From NCBI GenBank assembly GCA_036250195.1, contig JAVHZZ010000006.1, positions 156,910,224 through 156,974,223 of the forward strand: DNA of 64,000 nt, written 5' to 3'. A model generated the notes under the pieces. The model had not been told where the DNA came from. It worked only from the letters and a program-made list of their open reading frames with translations, and ran no database searches. Below are positions 54,425-64,000 of the stretch, one piece after another (positions within the stretch are counted from its first letter, which is position 1; every line of letters starts with the position of its first letter). This DNA is from Mixophyes australis. Lineage: Eukaryota; Chordata; Amphibia; Anura; Limnodynastidae. The position numbers and the translations under genes are program-made.

Positions 54425-54482
54425 CATGTAAATTCGCCATTTGTGCTGGACGCAATTGAGTCCAACTCTAAATAACCCCCTT
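54425..54482. mobile_element. 3' end fragment of the TAA-flanked MITE family
   Basis: GGACGCAATTGAGTCCAACTC plus TAAATAACCCCCTTAA is close to the terminal repeat of the element at 52873-53293 in reverse orientation. The rest of the copy was not found. Confidence 0.5.
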
Positions 54483-55532
54483 AATTTTAATTTATCATAG
54501 CCCATGAAATCAGGCACATCTTCAAACATACCCAATCTCCACCATTTCCAACTCATTTAAATGTATTGTTCTGTTAAGCTAAAGTCATTTTTGCAGATCT
54601 GTGCATCTTACTTTTAACCCATATCTTTAAGGAACGCCTATTGCACAACCCATGTCTATCCAGCAAAGAATTACAGATTCTCCATCTTGGTGCACAAATC
54701 CAAGGCTTTGTAAACTACCTTCTTTGTATATTTTTTAGTACCATTTACTGTAAATGGGCCCAAATGTTCTTTGCTTGAAAGTGCTGACTTGTGCAGGTCG
54801 ATACAAAAAATTCAGGACATCTTTTGGTGGCGGCGGGATTCTGAACACCTACCTTGTCATGATGTTGAGCATGCCCATATATTTGATTTAATACAATGAG
54901 TGAAGCACAGTTAAAGCTTCTGCCAGCTGGCATGTAAATCTTGTGTGTAGAGGAACCTTTTAAAACGGAGCACAGCTATAGGGTCAGGCATTTCTGTAGA
55001 ATCTGTCAGGGAGAGTAGTGAAAGCTCATCACTGATGACCGCTTGTGCTGTCCTTTTTTATACTGCTTGTAAGGAAAACAGGTTCTGCAGAGAGCATATT
55101 GCAGATACTTCTGCTTCTGTCTAGGCAGCAGATCCTGTATGTGTTACAAACAGACATCACCTGGACAGGATACCTACTGTGTATGCCAGGGATAGTGTGA
55201 TCTGCAACATATTTGCACTTACGTTGGTGATGGAGGCAGTTAGCAGGCTTTAATATAAGAACATATAATTCATGTAGGCAGGTCCTCTAGCATTATTTTT
55301 TCTTTACTGCCTTGTGCACTATATAGTCCTGAAAATACTTTTTCAAGCCCTCACAGTAGCAGAACTGTGACTTGAAAAAGCGGAGCCATGTACAAATGAA
55401 CCGTAATCAGGGAGCCTGACTTGGCTTTCAGTTTGATTAGTCAGACTGCACTATGCTCGCTCATGGGCCGTTTTCCTCTACATGTCACTGGTTCACTGGC
55501 TTGTTAAAGGTGAGAGTCTAGCACATGAAGCC
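54483..55532. other. Unique non-coding DNA
   Basis: No gene or repeat recognised. Complex, non-repetitive sequence at 54.95-55.5 kb might be conserved, which cannot be tested here. Confidence 0.4.
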
Positions 55533-55540
55533 AGCTGGGT

Positions 55541-55852
55541 CAGGGCCATCTCTTCCATTGGGCACAATGGGCAGGTGCCCGGGGGCCCTGCAGTCAAGGG
55601 GGCCCGTTCGAGGCAGCGCTGAAAAAAAAAATCCTGCAAAAAAAACAACTTACCTTGCGGTCACGTCAGCTGGTGTTCTGGCTCCCTCCCTGGTCCCCTC
55701 TTCCGTGCTGTGCTTGCAGTGAATGTTGGGCATGATGTCACGCCCAACATTCACTGCAAGCACAGCATGGAGGAGCGTGAGAACAGAGAGAGACTCTGCG
55801 CGGAAAAAAGAAGAGAAGGGGATCGGACTTAAGGTAAGTTAAGGGGGCCCAT

Positions 55853-55905
<53 letters not shown>

Positions 55906-55915
55906 AAAAAAAAAG

Positions 55916-55953
<38 letters not shown>

Positions 55954-55995
55954 CACTGTTTTCTACATATATATATATATTTTTACACACACACA

Positions 55996-56038
<43 letters not shown>

Positions 56039-56094
56039 GGGGCCCCGGTGCACTGCATTGCCCGGGGGCCCATAATTTAGTTAAGGTGGCCCTG
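55541..56094. mobile_element. hAT MITE (CAGGGCCA ends) with palindrome and TA arrays
   Basis: The ends are CAGGGCCATC and GGTGGCCCTG, with the 8-bp duplication AGCTGGGT on both sides (55533-55540 and 56095-56102). An inner foldback (about 55698-55772) centres on GATGTCA with arms GTGAATGTTGGGC and GCCCAACATTCAC. Four (TA)n tracts lie between 55857 and 56036, separated by A/T-rich and CA-rich pieces. No coding capacity. Confidence 0.87.
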
Positions 56095-56102
56095 AGCTGG
56101 GT

Positions 56103-58018
56103 AAAATGATCGTCCAGGTAAACAGTCCCGGGAGAAAACAGTGCTTATTTTGCTTTATATGTAATGCACAAGGGTGTATTAGAATCGTATTTGAGCCTTA
56201 CATGATCAGCTCATATTCTACCTTAGTACGTCCCACGTATTCCAAGACCCTCCTCCAATTACAATAAATACAGTGAAGCAGCCTGGGGATTCCATGTCCT
56301 TTAAAAATGCTTTGTAACAGTTAACCATGTTTGTATGTGTAATTCATTTGTTTACACACGTCTTTGTGTGTAGAAAATGAATCTAACATTATTTTTCCCT
56401 CGAACATGCGTAGAGAAAAATCAAACGTACATACATGTATTTTTTGACATGAGATGTAGCAGATTACTAGTACTCAATACATTTCCAAATCACCTGAAAA
56501 AATGTTCATGTGGACATAGTCTGAAACAGTGCTAAACAACCCACATCCTTGGTTTATTACTAGGCTGGCAGCCTTACTAATAAACAGAAGATACCATACT
56601 CTGTTTGCAAAAGCGTAAATTAGAATTATTTGACATGATTGTTAGAAAATGACATTTTTATTCAATAGACCATGAAAAATTATTTATATAACGCTTGCCT
56701 CCAAACGTATTTAATGGAACACAGAAAATGCAACGCACACAGTTTTGCTAACATGCAAAGCAGACAGATATTAGATAGATATTAACATAACCATATTGTT
56801 ATGTATGACTACAAACAGCATAAAAGCCACAAAATATACAATTAACAGATATATACTACTCAGTGTCTTACTTTTGTTTCGACAAAATAAAAAATGGGTG
56901 CTATGTTTATAGCAGATAATAGTCCAATTGGAATATAAAGGAGACAATTAGTAATAAAAATATAAATCATACCATGTTTTCTCTTAGGGGCTCATGGTAA
57001 GTTAAGCCTGTATATATTGCGTTTCTGGTGTTTTTACATCTGAGCATCCGCACACACAACTATTTTCAGAGCTAGTGCTTTGTGTGCTTGCTCAGAAGTA
57101 AAAAAATATGTTTTATACGGCAGAAACGCAAATTGCATTCTACTTAACATAAGCCCCTTATTGAGTAATTTTGGAGTTAAAAGCTTAATTTAAAGAGTGA
57201 TCTACACTGATGTGCTACATTGAGAAACTGTTGTGCCGTGCAATCCTGTACAATGGAATTTTTATAACAAGCTTTGTATTTACTACTGTCATTTTTAAAT
57301 GCTTAGCTTAAAGGGAAGAATTGTTGCACAATATGATATCATGCTAGTGTAACGGGGCGGATGGTCGGCACCCCAAAAGTAGTGTAAGGAAGGATTCTAC
57401 AGGCCCTGTGGTATGGTAGAGAGGTGAAGGTCCCCCCAGTTGTGTTGGAATAAAACAAGAAACACAAGGCTAAAACTGCATAAACTTGTGGGTTTATTAT
57501 CTTTGCTTGTGGCATAAGGTTTTACTACAGCAGCAGATAACTAGCAGTAGTGTAGGGAAGTAATACCACGATACCATCAACATGCAATGTTATTCAACAT
57601 GCCACAAAATAAATAACATTTTAGGAATGTTGGTTCAACAATATGCAAACATAAATCGACACAACACATAGGTCACTGAATAAATATATCCTACTTTATA
57701 TTTAGGCATTGTGCTTTAGTGAAATGTATTTCACTGGATTTTAGGAGACAATCGGTTGCTACAAGTTAATTACACCATTACACTAAATGCTGCAATAGCA
57801 GATAATATAGACCAATCTATTGCAATACTTTTAGTGCAATTATACAGATCACATAAATATTAATAGAGATGCAATAAGGAGTAATCCAACTAGTTCAGGT
57901 TAGATGATTTTGAAGAAATGACTGTAGACTAGGGTCACTTTATGATAACAAAACCCAAGGGGGTAAATTATAATCCACAGGTTTATGCGAAGTTTCAGCT
58001 GACACATGAAGCTTATTT
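56103..58018. other. AT-rich non-coding DNA
   Basis: A block at about 57350-57560 (AACGGGGCGGATGGTCGG onwards) is less AT-rich and may be a worn repeat. Nothing else was recognised. Confidence 0.42.
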
Positions 58019-58269
58019 ATTTGTACTAGGGGTGAGCGGGTTCGGATTTTTGAAATCCGAACACCCCCGAACAGTGCCGATCCGAGCCCGGATCCGAGTA
58101 CTGTTCGGGGATTCCCGCCCGACGCAAAACTCAGAACGAGGCAAAACGTCATCCTCCCGCCGTCGGATCTCGCGAGATCTGGATTCATATTATTCCCCGC
58201 TTCCCGCCGCCATCTTCACTCGGGCATTGGAGAGGGAAGAGGGAGGGTGTGTGGTGGTGTCCTCTTTCC

Positions 58270-58870
58270 TGCTCAGTCCAGTGGTGCTGTCCGGTGCTCT
58301 GTCCTGCTCAGTCCAGTGGTGCTGTCCTGTACTCTGTCCTGCTCAGTCCAATGGTGCTGTCCTGCTCAGTCCAGTGGTGCTGTCCTGTGCTCTGTCCTGC
58401 TCAGTCCAGTGATGGTGCTGCCATAATTCCAGTGGTGCTGTCCTGTGTTGTCCTGTGCTGCTTAAGTCCAGTCCAGTGGCACTGCCATATAAGTCCAGTC
58501 CAGTGGTGCTGTCCTGTGTCCAGTCCAGTGGTACAGCCATTTAAATCCAGTGGTGCTGTCCTGTGCTGCTTAAGTTCAGTCCAGTGGTACTGCCATATAA
58601 GTCCAGTCCAGTGGTACAGCCATATAAATCCAATGGTGCTGTCCTGTGCTGCAAAAGTCCAGTGGTGGTGTCCTGTACTGCATAAGTCCAGTGGTTCTGT
58701 CCTGTGCTGCTTAAGTCCAGTCCAGTGGTACTGCCGTATAAGTCCAGTGGTACTGCCGTATAAGTCCACTGATCCTGCCGTATAAGTCCAGTGGTACTGC
58801 TGTATAAGTCCACTGATCCTGCCTTATAAGTCCAGTGGTACAGCCGTATAATTCCAGTCCAGTGGTACTT
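58270..58870. repeat. Leader minisatellite of hAT-A copy 2
   Basis: Units of 25-45 bp built on CAGTCCAGTGGTGCTGTCCT and TATAAGTCCAGTGGTACTGC run from the 5' end to just before the upstream ORF. The core CAGTCCAG is shared with the copy 1 and copy 3 arrays. Open frames here are artefacts. Confidence 0.88.
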
Positions 58871-58947
58871 TCCTGTGCCGCATATAATTTTTAAAGGCTT
58901 TGCCGAGTGTGTGTGGTTTAGGGGTACGCTCTCTTGTGCTGCATATA

Positions 58948-61900
58948 ATGGAGAACAAAAATTTGGAGGATAAAGTAGGGAAAGATCAATAACCACTTCC
59001 TCCTAATGCTGAAGCTGCTGCCACTAGTCATGACATAGACAATGAAATGCCATCAACGTCGTCTGCCAAGGCCGATGCCCAATGTCATAGTAGAGGGCAT
59101 GTAAAATTCAAAAAGCTAAAGTTCACTAAAATGATCAAAAAAAAGAAATTAAAATCATCTGAGGAGAAACGTAAACTTGCCAATATGCCATTTACGACAC
59201 GGAGTGGCAAGGAACGGCTTAGGCCCTGGCCCGTGTTCATGACTAGTGGTTCAGCTTCACACAACGATCTAAGCCCTCCTCCTCCCCCCCTTCCTCTAGA
59301 AAATTTGAGAGAGTTAAGCTGTCATCAAAAACACAGCAAACAACTCTGCCTTCTAAAGACATGGCATCACAAATCCCCAAGGAGAGTCCAAGGGTGTTGG
59401 TGGTTGCAATGCCTGACCTTCCCATCACTGTACGGGAAGAGGTGGCTGCTTCCACGATTTGCAGCATGCCCTCTGCATATGCTGGAAGGATCACCCACAG
59501 TGCAGTTCCAGATTCTGATAATGAAGGTGTCAATGTTGTACACCAAGGGGAGGATATTGATGTAGCTGGCGCTGAGGAGGAAGTTGACGAGGAGGATGCT
59601 GATGTGGTTTGCTTAAATTAGGCACCAGAGGGGGAAACAGTTGTTGTCCATGGGATGAAAAAGCCCATCGTCATGCCTGGGCAGAAGACCAATAAATCCA
59701 CCTCTTTCTATCCCAATCCGGACATCAAATATATTACCATATGTAGCTTATGTAAAGCTGCAATAAGCAGGGGTAAGGATCTTGGCCAAGTAGGGACATC
59801 CTCCCTTATACGTCACCTGAAGACCCTTCATAATTCTGTGTTTAGTTCAGGAACTGTGGCTAGGACCGTCAGCAGTCCAGGGACACCTAAATCCCTTGGT
59901 CCTGTTGTATCCACACCAGCAACACCCTCCTCGTCAATTTCCTCCTCGATCCGGATCGGAGGTAGTCCTGCAGGCCATGTCACCGACATGACTGAGTCCT
60001 CTTCAATCCGGGATTCTTCCGGAGGATCCTGCAGCGCTATGCCTACTACTGCCGCTGCTGCTGTTGCTGCTGGGAGTCGGTCATCTTCCCAGAGGGGAAG
60101 TCGTAAGACCGCTACGTCTTTCACTAAGCAATTGACCGTACAACAGTTGTTTGCCATGAGGACGAAATACGACAGCAGTCATCCTATGGCAAAGCGGATA
60201 ACTGTGGCCTTGACAGCTATGTTGGTGTTAGACGTGCGTCCGATGTCCGCCATCAGTGGAGTGGGTTTTAGACGGTTGATGGAGGTATTGTGTCCCCGGT
60301 ACCAAATCCCGTCTAGATTCCACTTCACTAGGCAGGCGATACCCGGGATGTACAGAGAAGTACGAAAAAGTGTCCTCAGTGCTCTGAAAAATGCAGTTGT
60401 ACCCACTGTCCACTTAACCACGGACATGTGGACAAGTGGTTCAGGGCAAACTAAGGATTATATGACTGTGACAGCCCACTGGGTAGATGCATCGCCTACC
60501 GCAGCAACAGCAGCAGCAGCATCAGTAGCAGCATCTCCGAAATGCCTGCTCGTTCCAAGACAGGCAACATTGTGTATCACCGGTTTCAGTAAGAGGCACA
60601 ACGCCGACAACCTCTTAGAGAAATTGAGGGAAATCATCTCGCAGTGGCTTACCCCACTTAGACTCTCCTGGAGATTTGTGGTGTCAGACAACGCCAGTAA
60701 CATTGTGCGGGCATTACATATGGGCAATTTCCAGCACGTGCCATGTTTTGCCCACACAATAAATTTGGTGGTGCAGCATTATCTTAAAAGTGACAGGGGT
60801 GTGCAGGATATGCTTGCGGTGGCCCGCAAATTTGCGGGACACTTTCGCCATTCTGCCACTGCCTACCGAAGACTGGAGCACCATCAAAAACGCCTGAACC
60901 TGCCCTGCCATCACCTCAAACAAGAGGTTGTGACGCGCTGGAACTCCACCCTCTATATGCTGCAGAGGATGGAGGAGCAGCAAAAGGCCATTCAGGCCTA
61001 CACCGCCACCTACGACATAGGCAAAAGAGTGGGGGTGCGCCTGAGTCAAGTGCTGTGGAGACTGATTTCCGTGTTGTGCAAGGTTCTCCAGCCGTTTGAA
61101 CTTGCCACACAAGAAGTCAGTTCCGACACTGCCAGCTTGAGTCAGGTGATTCCCCTGATCAGGCTGTTGCAGAAGCAGCTGGAGAAAGTGAGGGAGGAGC
61201 TGGTAAAGCATTGCGATTCCACAAAGCATTTAGCTCTTGTGGATGAAGCCCTTTGTACGCTTTGCGAGGATCTGAGGGTGGTCAGTCTTTTAAAGACCGT
61301 GCTCGATCCTCAGTTTAAAGCGTATGCGGTGTCTCTGTTTCCGGCGGACACAAGTCTACAGCGCTGCAAAGACCTGCTGATCAGGAGATTGTCATCTGAA
61401 GAGGATCGTGACATGGCAACAGCTCCTCCTTCATTTTCTTCCACACCTGTGGCTGCGAGGAAACAGCTGAGATTTCCTAAACAACCCGCTGGCGGGGATG
61501 CAGATCAGGCAGGAGCGAATTTGAACATCTGTTCCGGACTGAAGGACCTGCAAACGATTGCTGACATGTCTACTGTCGCTGCATTGGATGCTGTCACCAT
61601 TGAAAAAATGGTGGAGGATTACTTTGGTGACAGCATCCAAGTAGACATGTCAGACAGTCCTTACTTGTACTGGCAGGAAAAAAAGGCAGTTTGGAAGCCC
61701 CTGTACAAACTGGCTCTATTTTACCTGAGTTGTCCCCCCTCCAGTGTGTACTCAGAAAGAGTTTTTAGTGCAGCGGGGAACCTGGTCAGTGAGCGGTGAA
61801 GGAGGTTGCTTCCGCAAAATGTGGAGAAGATGATGTTCATCAAAATTAATTATCAATTCTTCAATGAAGACCAGCAATGGCCTCCAGAGACTACAGAGGG

Positions 61901-62018
61901 ACCTGTGATTGTGGAGTCCAGCGGGGACGAATTAATAATGTGTGAGGATGAGGAAGTACACACTGAAGGGGGCGAGGAATCAGAGGATGAGGATGAGGAC
62001 GACATCTTGCCTCAGTAG
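58948..62018 (+). pseudogene. hAT-A copy 2 upstream ORF plus transposase, three stops
   Basis: From the ATG at 58948 the upstream ORF matches copies 1 and 3, with an early TAA (in GATCAATAACC at about 58990). The junction heptamer is A GAA AAT (59298-59304) and the transposase frame is again at -1. TAG stops at 59619-59621 and TGA at 61797-61799 break it; the long open part in between starts at the ATG at 59655. It keeps LTTDMW, VVSDNASN, SSVYSERVFS and the acidic tail ending with TAG at 62016-62018. In the BED finger the tryptophan region is deleted, and a few residues before TVLDP are missing. It was once functional and has decayed. Confidence 0.9.
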
Positions 62019-62073
62019 AGCCCGTTTACTTTGTATAGGGAGAGATTAATTGCTTTTTTTGTGTGGGGGCCCA

Positions 62074-62137
62074 AACAAACCAATCATTTTAGCCACAGTA
62101 GTTTGGTAGGCCCTGTCGCTGAAATGATTGGTTTGTT
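62074..62137 (+). promoter_or_regulatory. hAT-A copy 2 hairpin, first module
   Basis: The arms 62074-62093 (AACAAACCAATCATTTTAGC) and 62118-62137 (GCTGAAATGATTGGTTTGTT) pair with one mismatch. It is followed by GGGTGGGTGGGAGGG at 62169-62183. Confidence 0.75.
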
Positions 62138-62224
62138 AAAGTTTGCATGTCCTTTTTCCGCAACATAAGGGTGGGTGGGAGGGCCCAAGGACAATTCCAT
62201 CTTGCACCTCTTTTTTTTCTTTGC

Positions 62225-62400
62225 CAGCTCATTTTGTGGGGGTCCAAACGAACCAATCATTTTAGCCACAGTTTTGTAGGCCCTGTCGCTGAAATGATTG
62301 GTTTGTTAAAGTGCGCATGTCCTATTTCCCCAACATAAGGGTGGGTTGGAGGGCCCAAGGACAATTCCATCTTGCACCTATTTTTTTGGCATTATGTGCT
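62225..62400 (+). repeat. Tandem duplicate of the hairpin and G-run module in copy 2
   Basis: About 170 bp after the first module the hairpin (arms 62247-62266 and 62288-62307), the AACATAAGGGTGGG motif and the CAAGGACAATTCCATCTTGC block are repeated. The third G run has decayed to GG. The duplication is internal to the element and not present in copy 1. Confidence 0.82.
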
Positions 62401-62812
62401 CTTTGGGGCCTAGTTTTTCAAACTGCCATCCTGTTTGCCACTGCAGTGCCACTCCTAGATAGGCCACGTGTTTGTGCCGCCCACTTGTGTCGCTTAGCTT
62501 AGTCATCCAGCTACCTCGGTGCAACCTTTTGGACTAAAAACAATATTGTGAGGTGTGAGGTATTCAGAATAGACTGGAAATGAGTGGAAATAATTGTTAT
62601 TGAGGTTAATAATAGCGTAGGAGTGAAAAAAAAATAATCTGGATTTTAGCAGATTTTATGCTTTTTTAAGAAAAAATCAGAAACCAAAACCCAAAACCTT
62701 GAGGGGGTGTTTTGGCAAAACCCATTAGAACCCAAAAACCTGAAGGTAATCAGAACCTAGAACCCAAAACCCAAAACGCGAAAAGTGGCCGGTGCACATC
62801 CCTAATTTGTAC

Positions 62813-64000
62813 AAGATGAAATCGGTAATCAAATTAACTCATGCGTGACTTCTGTACTCCATAAACAACATCGATTCTGCATAATAAACAATTTCCAGTG
62901 TAAAGGACAGTATCCATTTAGCAATCCGTCTAATGGAATAATCAGCTTTCTGATGCAATTTTGACCAACTCTTGTGTTGAAAGATTTCTTTCAATGTCCC
63001 AGTCAGCTTGCAGATAACTTTAAATACAGCAGATTTCCCTGGAACAAAACTCTTCCCTTAGTGTTATTATACCTCCCAATAGCAATGTTAAAGTCCTGGT
63101 GAGAGGTTTTAATAACACAGTTTGATGTCTCACTTAAATATCTTGAACTTAGCAAAGCAAAATAAACTCATGGGCAGTGGCAAGTTAGATCTTTTCCTAC
63201 ACTGCAAAGGTGATTCTTTCTGGGCTGGCTGCAAACATCCCTCAGTACAACAATTCAGCCATAGCATTAAGTGGCTCTTTGTGGGAAAATCCCCCATTAG
63301 CTCAGCCAGCAGTCACACAAACCACTTCTCAAAGTAGCCAGTCCGTTTTTGGCTTGTCCCCTTTTTCCTAAGAATCTCCTAGTTCAATCACTGCAGTTTG
63401 CCCATCCTACAATGGCAGACACAATTGACATTTAACTTCCCATAGGCACTGTGGGAAACAGAAGTTTTCTGAATGAGTGCATACAGTAATATACCTGTGA
63501 TTTGCAGGGTATTACACTAGCCATTTTTTCCACACATAATTAATCTGGTGATCTTAGCTCCAACTTTCCCCCTCCCCCAATTCCTAAATTTAAAAATGGG
63601 GACATATGACACCATGAATTGATCCACCATAGTCCACCTGGCCAAACTAACAATATTCATTGACCATATCCTCCAAAACACTTTGCCCTAAGTAAATGGG
63701 ACTCCTGCCAAAATATGAGACTGTTAGGGATCGTGGTATTGGAAATATATTGATATATTATTAGTTTTTGCTGTCACTAACTATCTCCAAAAAATGTGCT
63801 TGGATCAGACATTTTGCTTCTATGCAAACATCAGTAGACATTGCTCATTATAGGAGATGTCCACCTTTGTCTACCAATCTTTCCCCAGGCAATGGCCCCG
63901 CTCTCAAATATCATCTCTGAAAGACTCAAACTCATGCAGAGAACCAGAGCCTTATAGTGAAAATAAAAATATGCCATATGAGGTCTGAAAGTAAAGATGA
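62813..64000. other. Non-coding DNA to the window end
   Basis: No recognisable gene or transposon end. Short open frames near 63.1-63.3 kb show no domain. Confidence 0.42.

Larger units (their letters stand above)
58027..62804 (+). mobile_element. Full-length hAT transposon, hAT-A copy 2 (dead)
   Basis: It starts TAGGGGTGAGCGGG and ends CGGTGCACATCCCTA, whose reverse complement is TAGGGATGTGCACCG. The 8-bp duplication ATTTGTAC is perfect (58019-58026 and 62805-62812). Organisation follows copy 1, but the big minisatellite is in the leader instead of the 3' part, and the 3' hairpin module is doubled. Three stop codons break the coding region. Confidence 0.93.

Overview
The window is eukaryotic, vertebrate, transposon-rich DNA, most likely from a large-genome frog (Anura). 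The reasons are the ZBED-type hAT elements with TAGAGATG ends, the palindromic CCAATCAG-type MITEs, a sushi/Mart-like chromodomain Ty3/gypsy element, an L2 LINE tail, a Tc1-like element and many minisatellites, all in AT-rich non-coding sequence. The species call is inference. I could not recognise any host protein-coding exon, tRNA or rRNA gene; the window reads as intergenic or deep intronic.

Layout. 1-6.4 kb: unique AT-rich DNA with one small hAT MITE, L2/SINE-like tails and a palindromic MITE. 6.4-7.8 kb: a dead Tc1-like transposon broken by a MITE piece. 8.3-10.6 kb: a 31-bp minisatellite split by an unrelated block. 11.4-12.5 kb: a hAT MITE with a long palindrome. 17.1-18.3 kb: a 24-bp minisatellite interrupted by another hAT MITE. 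19.7-25.2 kb: a full-length hAT (hAT-A copy 1) with an open transposase frame. 27.7-28.5 kb: a solo gypsy LTR. 28.5-30.0 kb: an L2 LINE (minus). 30.0-30.2 kb: a tyrosine-recombinase (Crypton-like) scrap. 30.2-32.4 kb: a deleted hAT-A (copy 3). 33.6-40.2 kb: a scrambled, partly inverted second family (hAT-B) with an LTR-like 168-bp satellite inside it. 41.8-47.2 kb: a young chromodomain gypsy retrotransposon. 50.9 kb: a minus-strand gypsy LTR fragment. 52.9 and 55.5 kb: two MITEs. 58.0-62.8 kb: a full-length but dead hAT-A (copy 2).

Most interesting: (i) all hAT-A copies place the transposase frame at -1 relative to an upstream conserved ORF. At the junction two copies carry a canonical slippery heptamer A AAA AAT, directly before the upstream stop in copy 1, and the third carries a mutated version; this suggests programmed -1 frameshifting in a hAT transposon. 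(ii) Just after the transposase stop lies a roughly 20-bp-arm hairpin whose arms covary between hAT-A and hAT-B. It is followed by a G3-run (GGGTGGGTGGGAGGG) quadruplex motif and a strongly conserved block. (iii) The gypsy element joins gag and pol at G GGA AAC, the heptamer known from PEG10, and its U3 consists of four successive hairpins through which the pol frame runs. Positions of transposon ends were set from target-site duplications read directly in the sequence.
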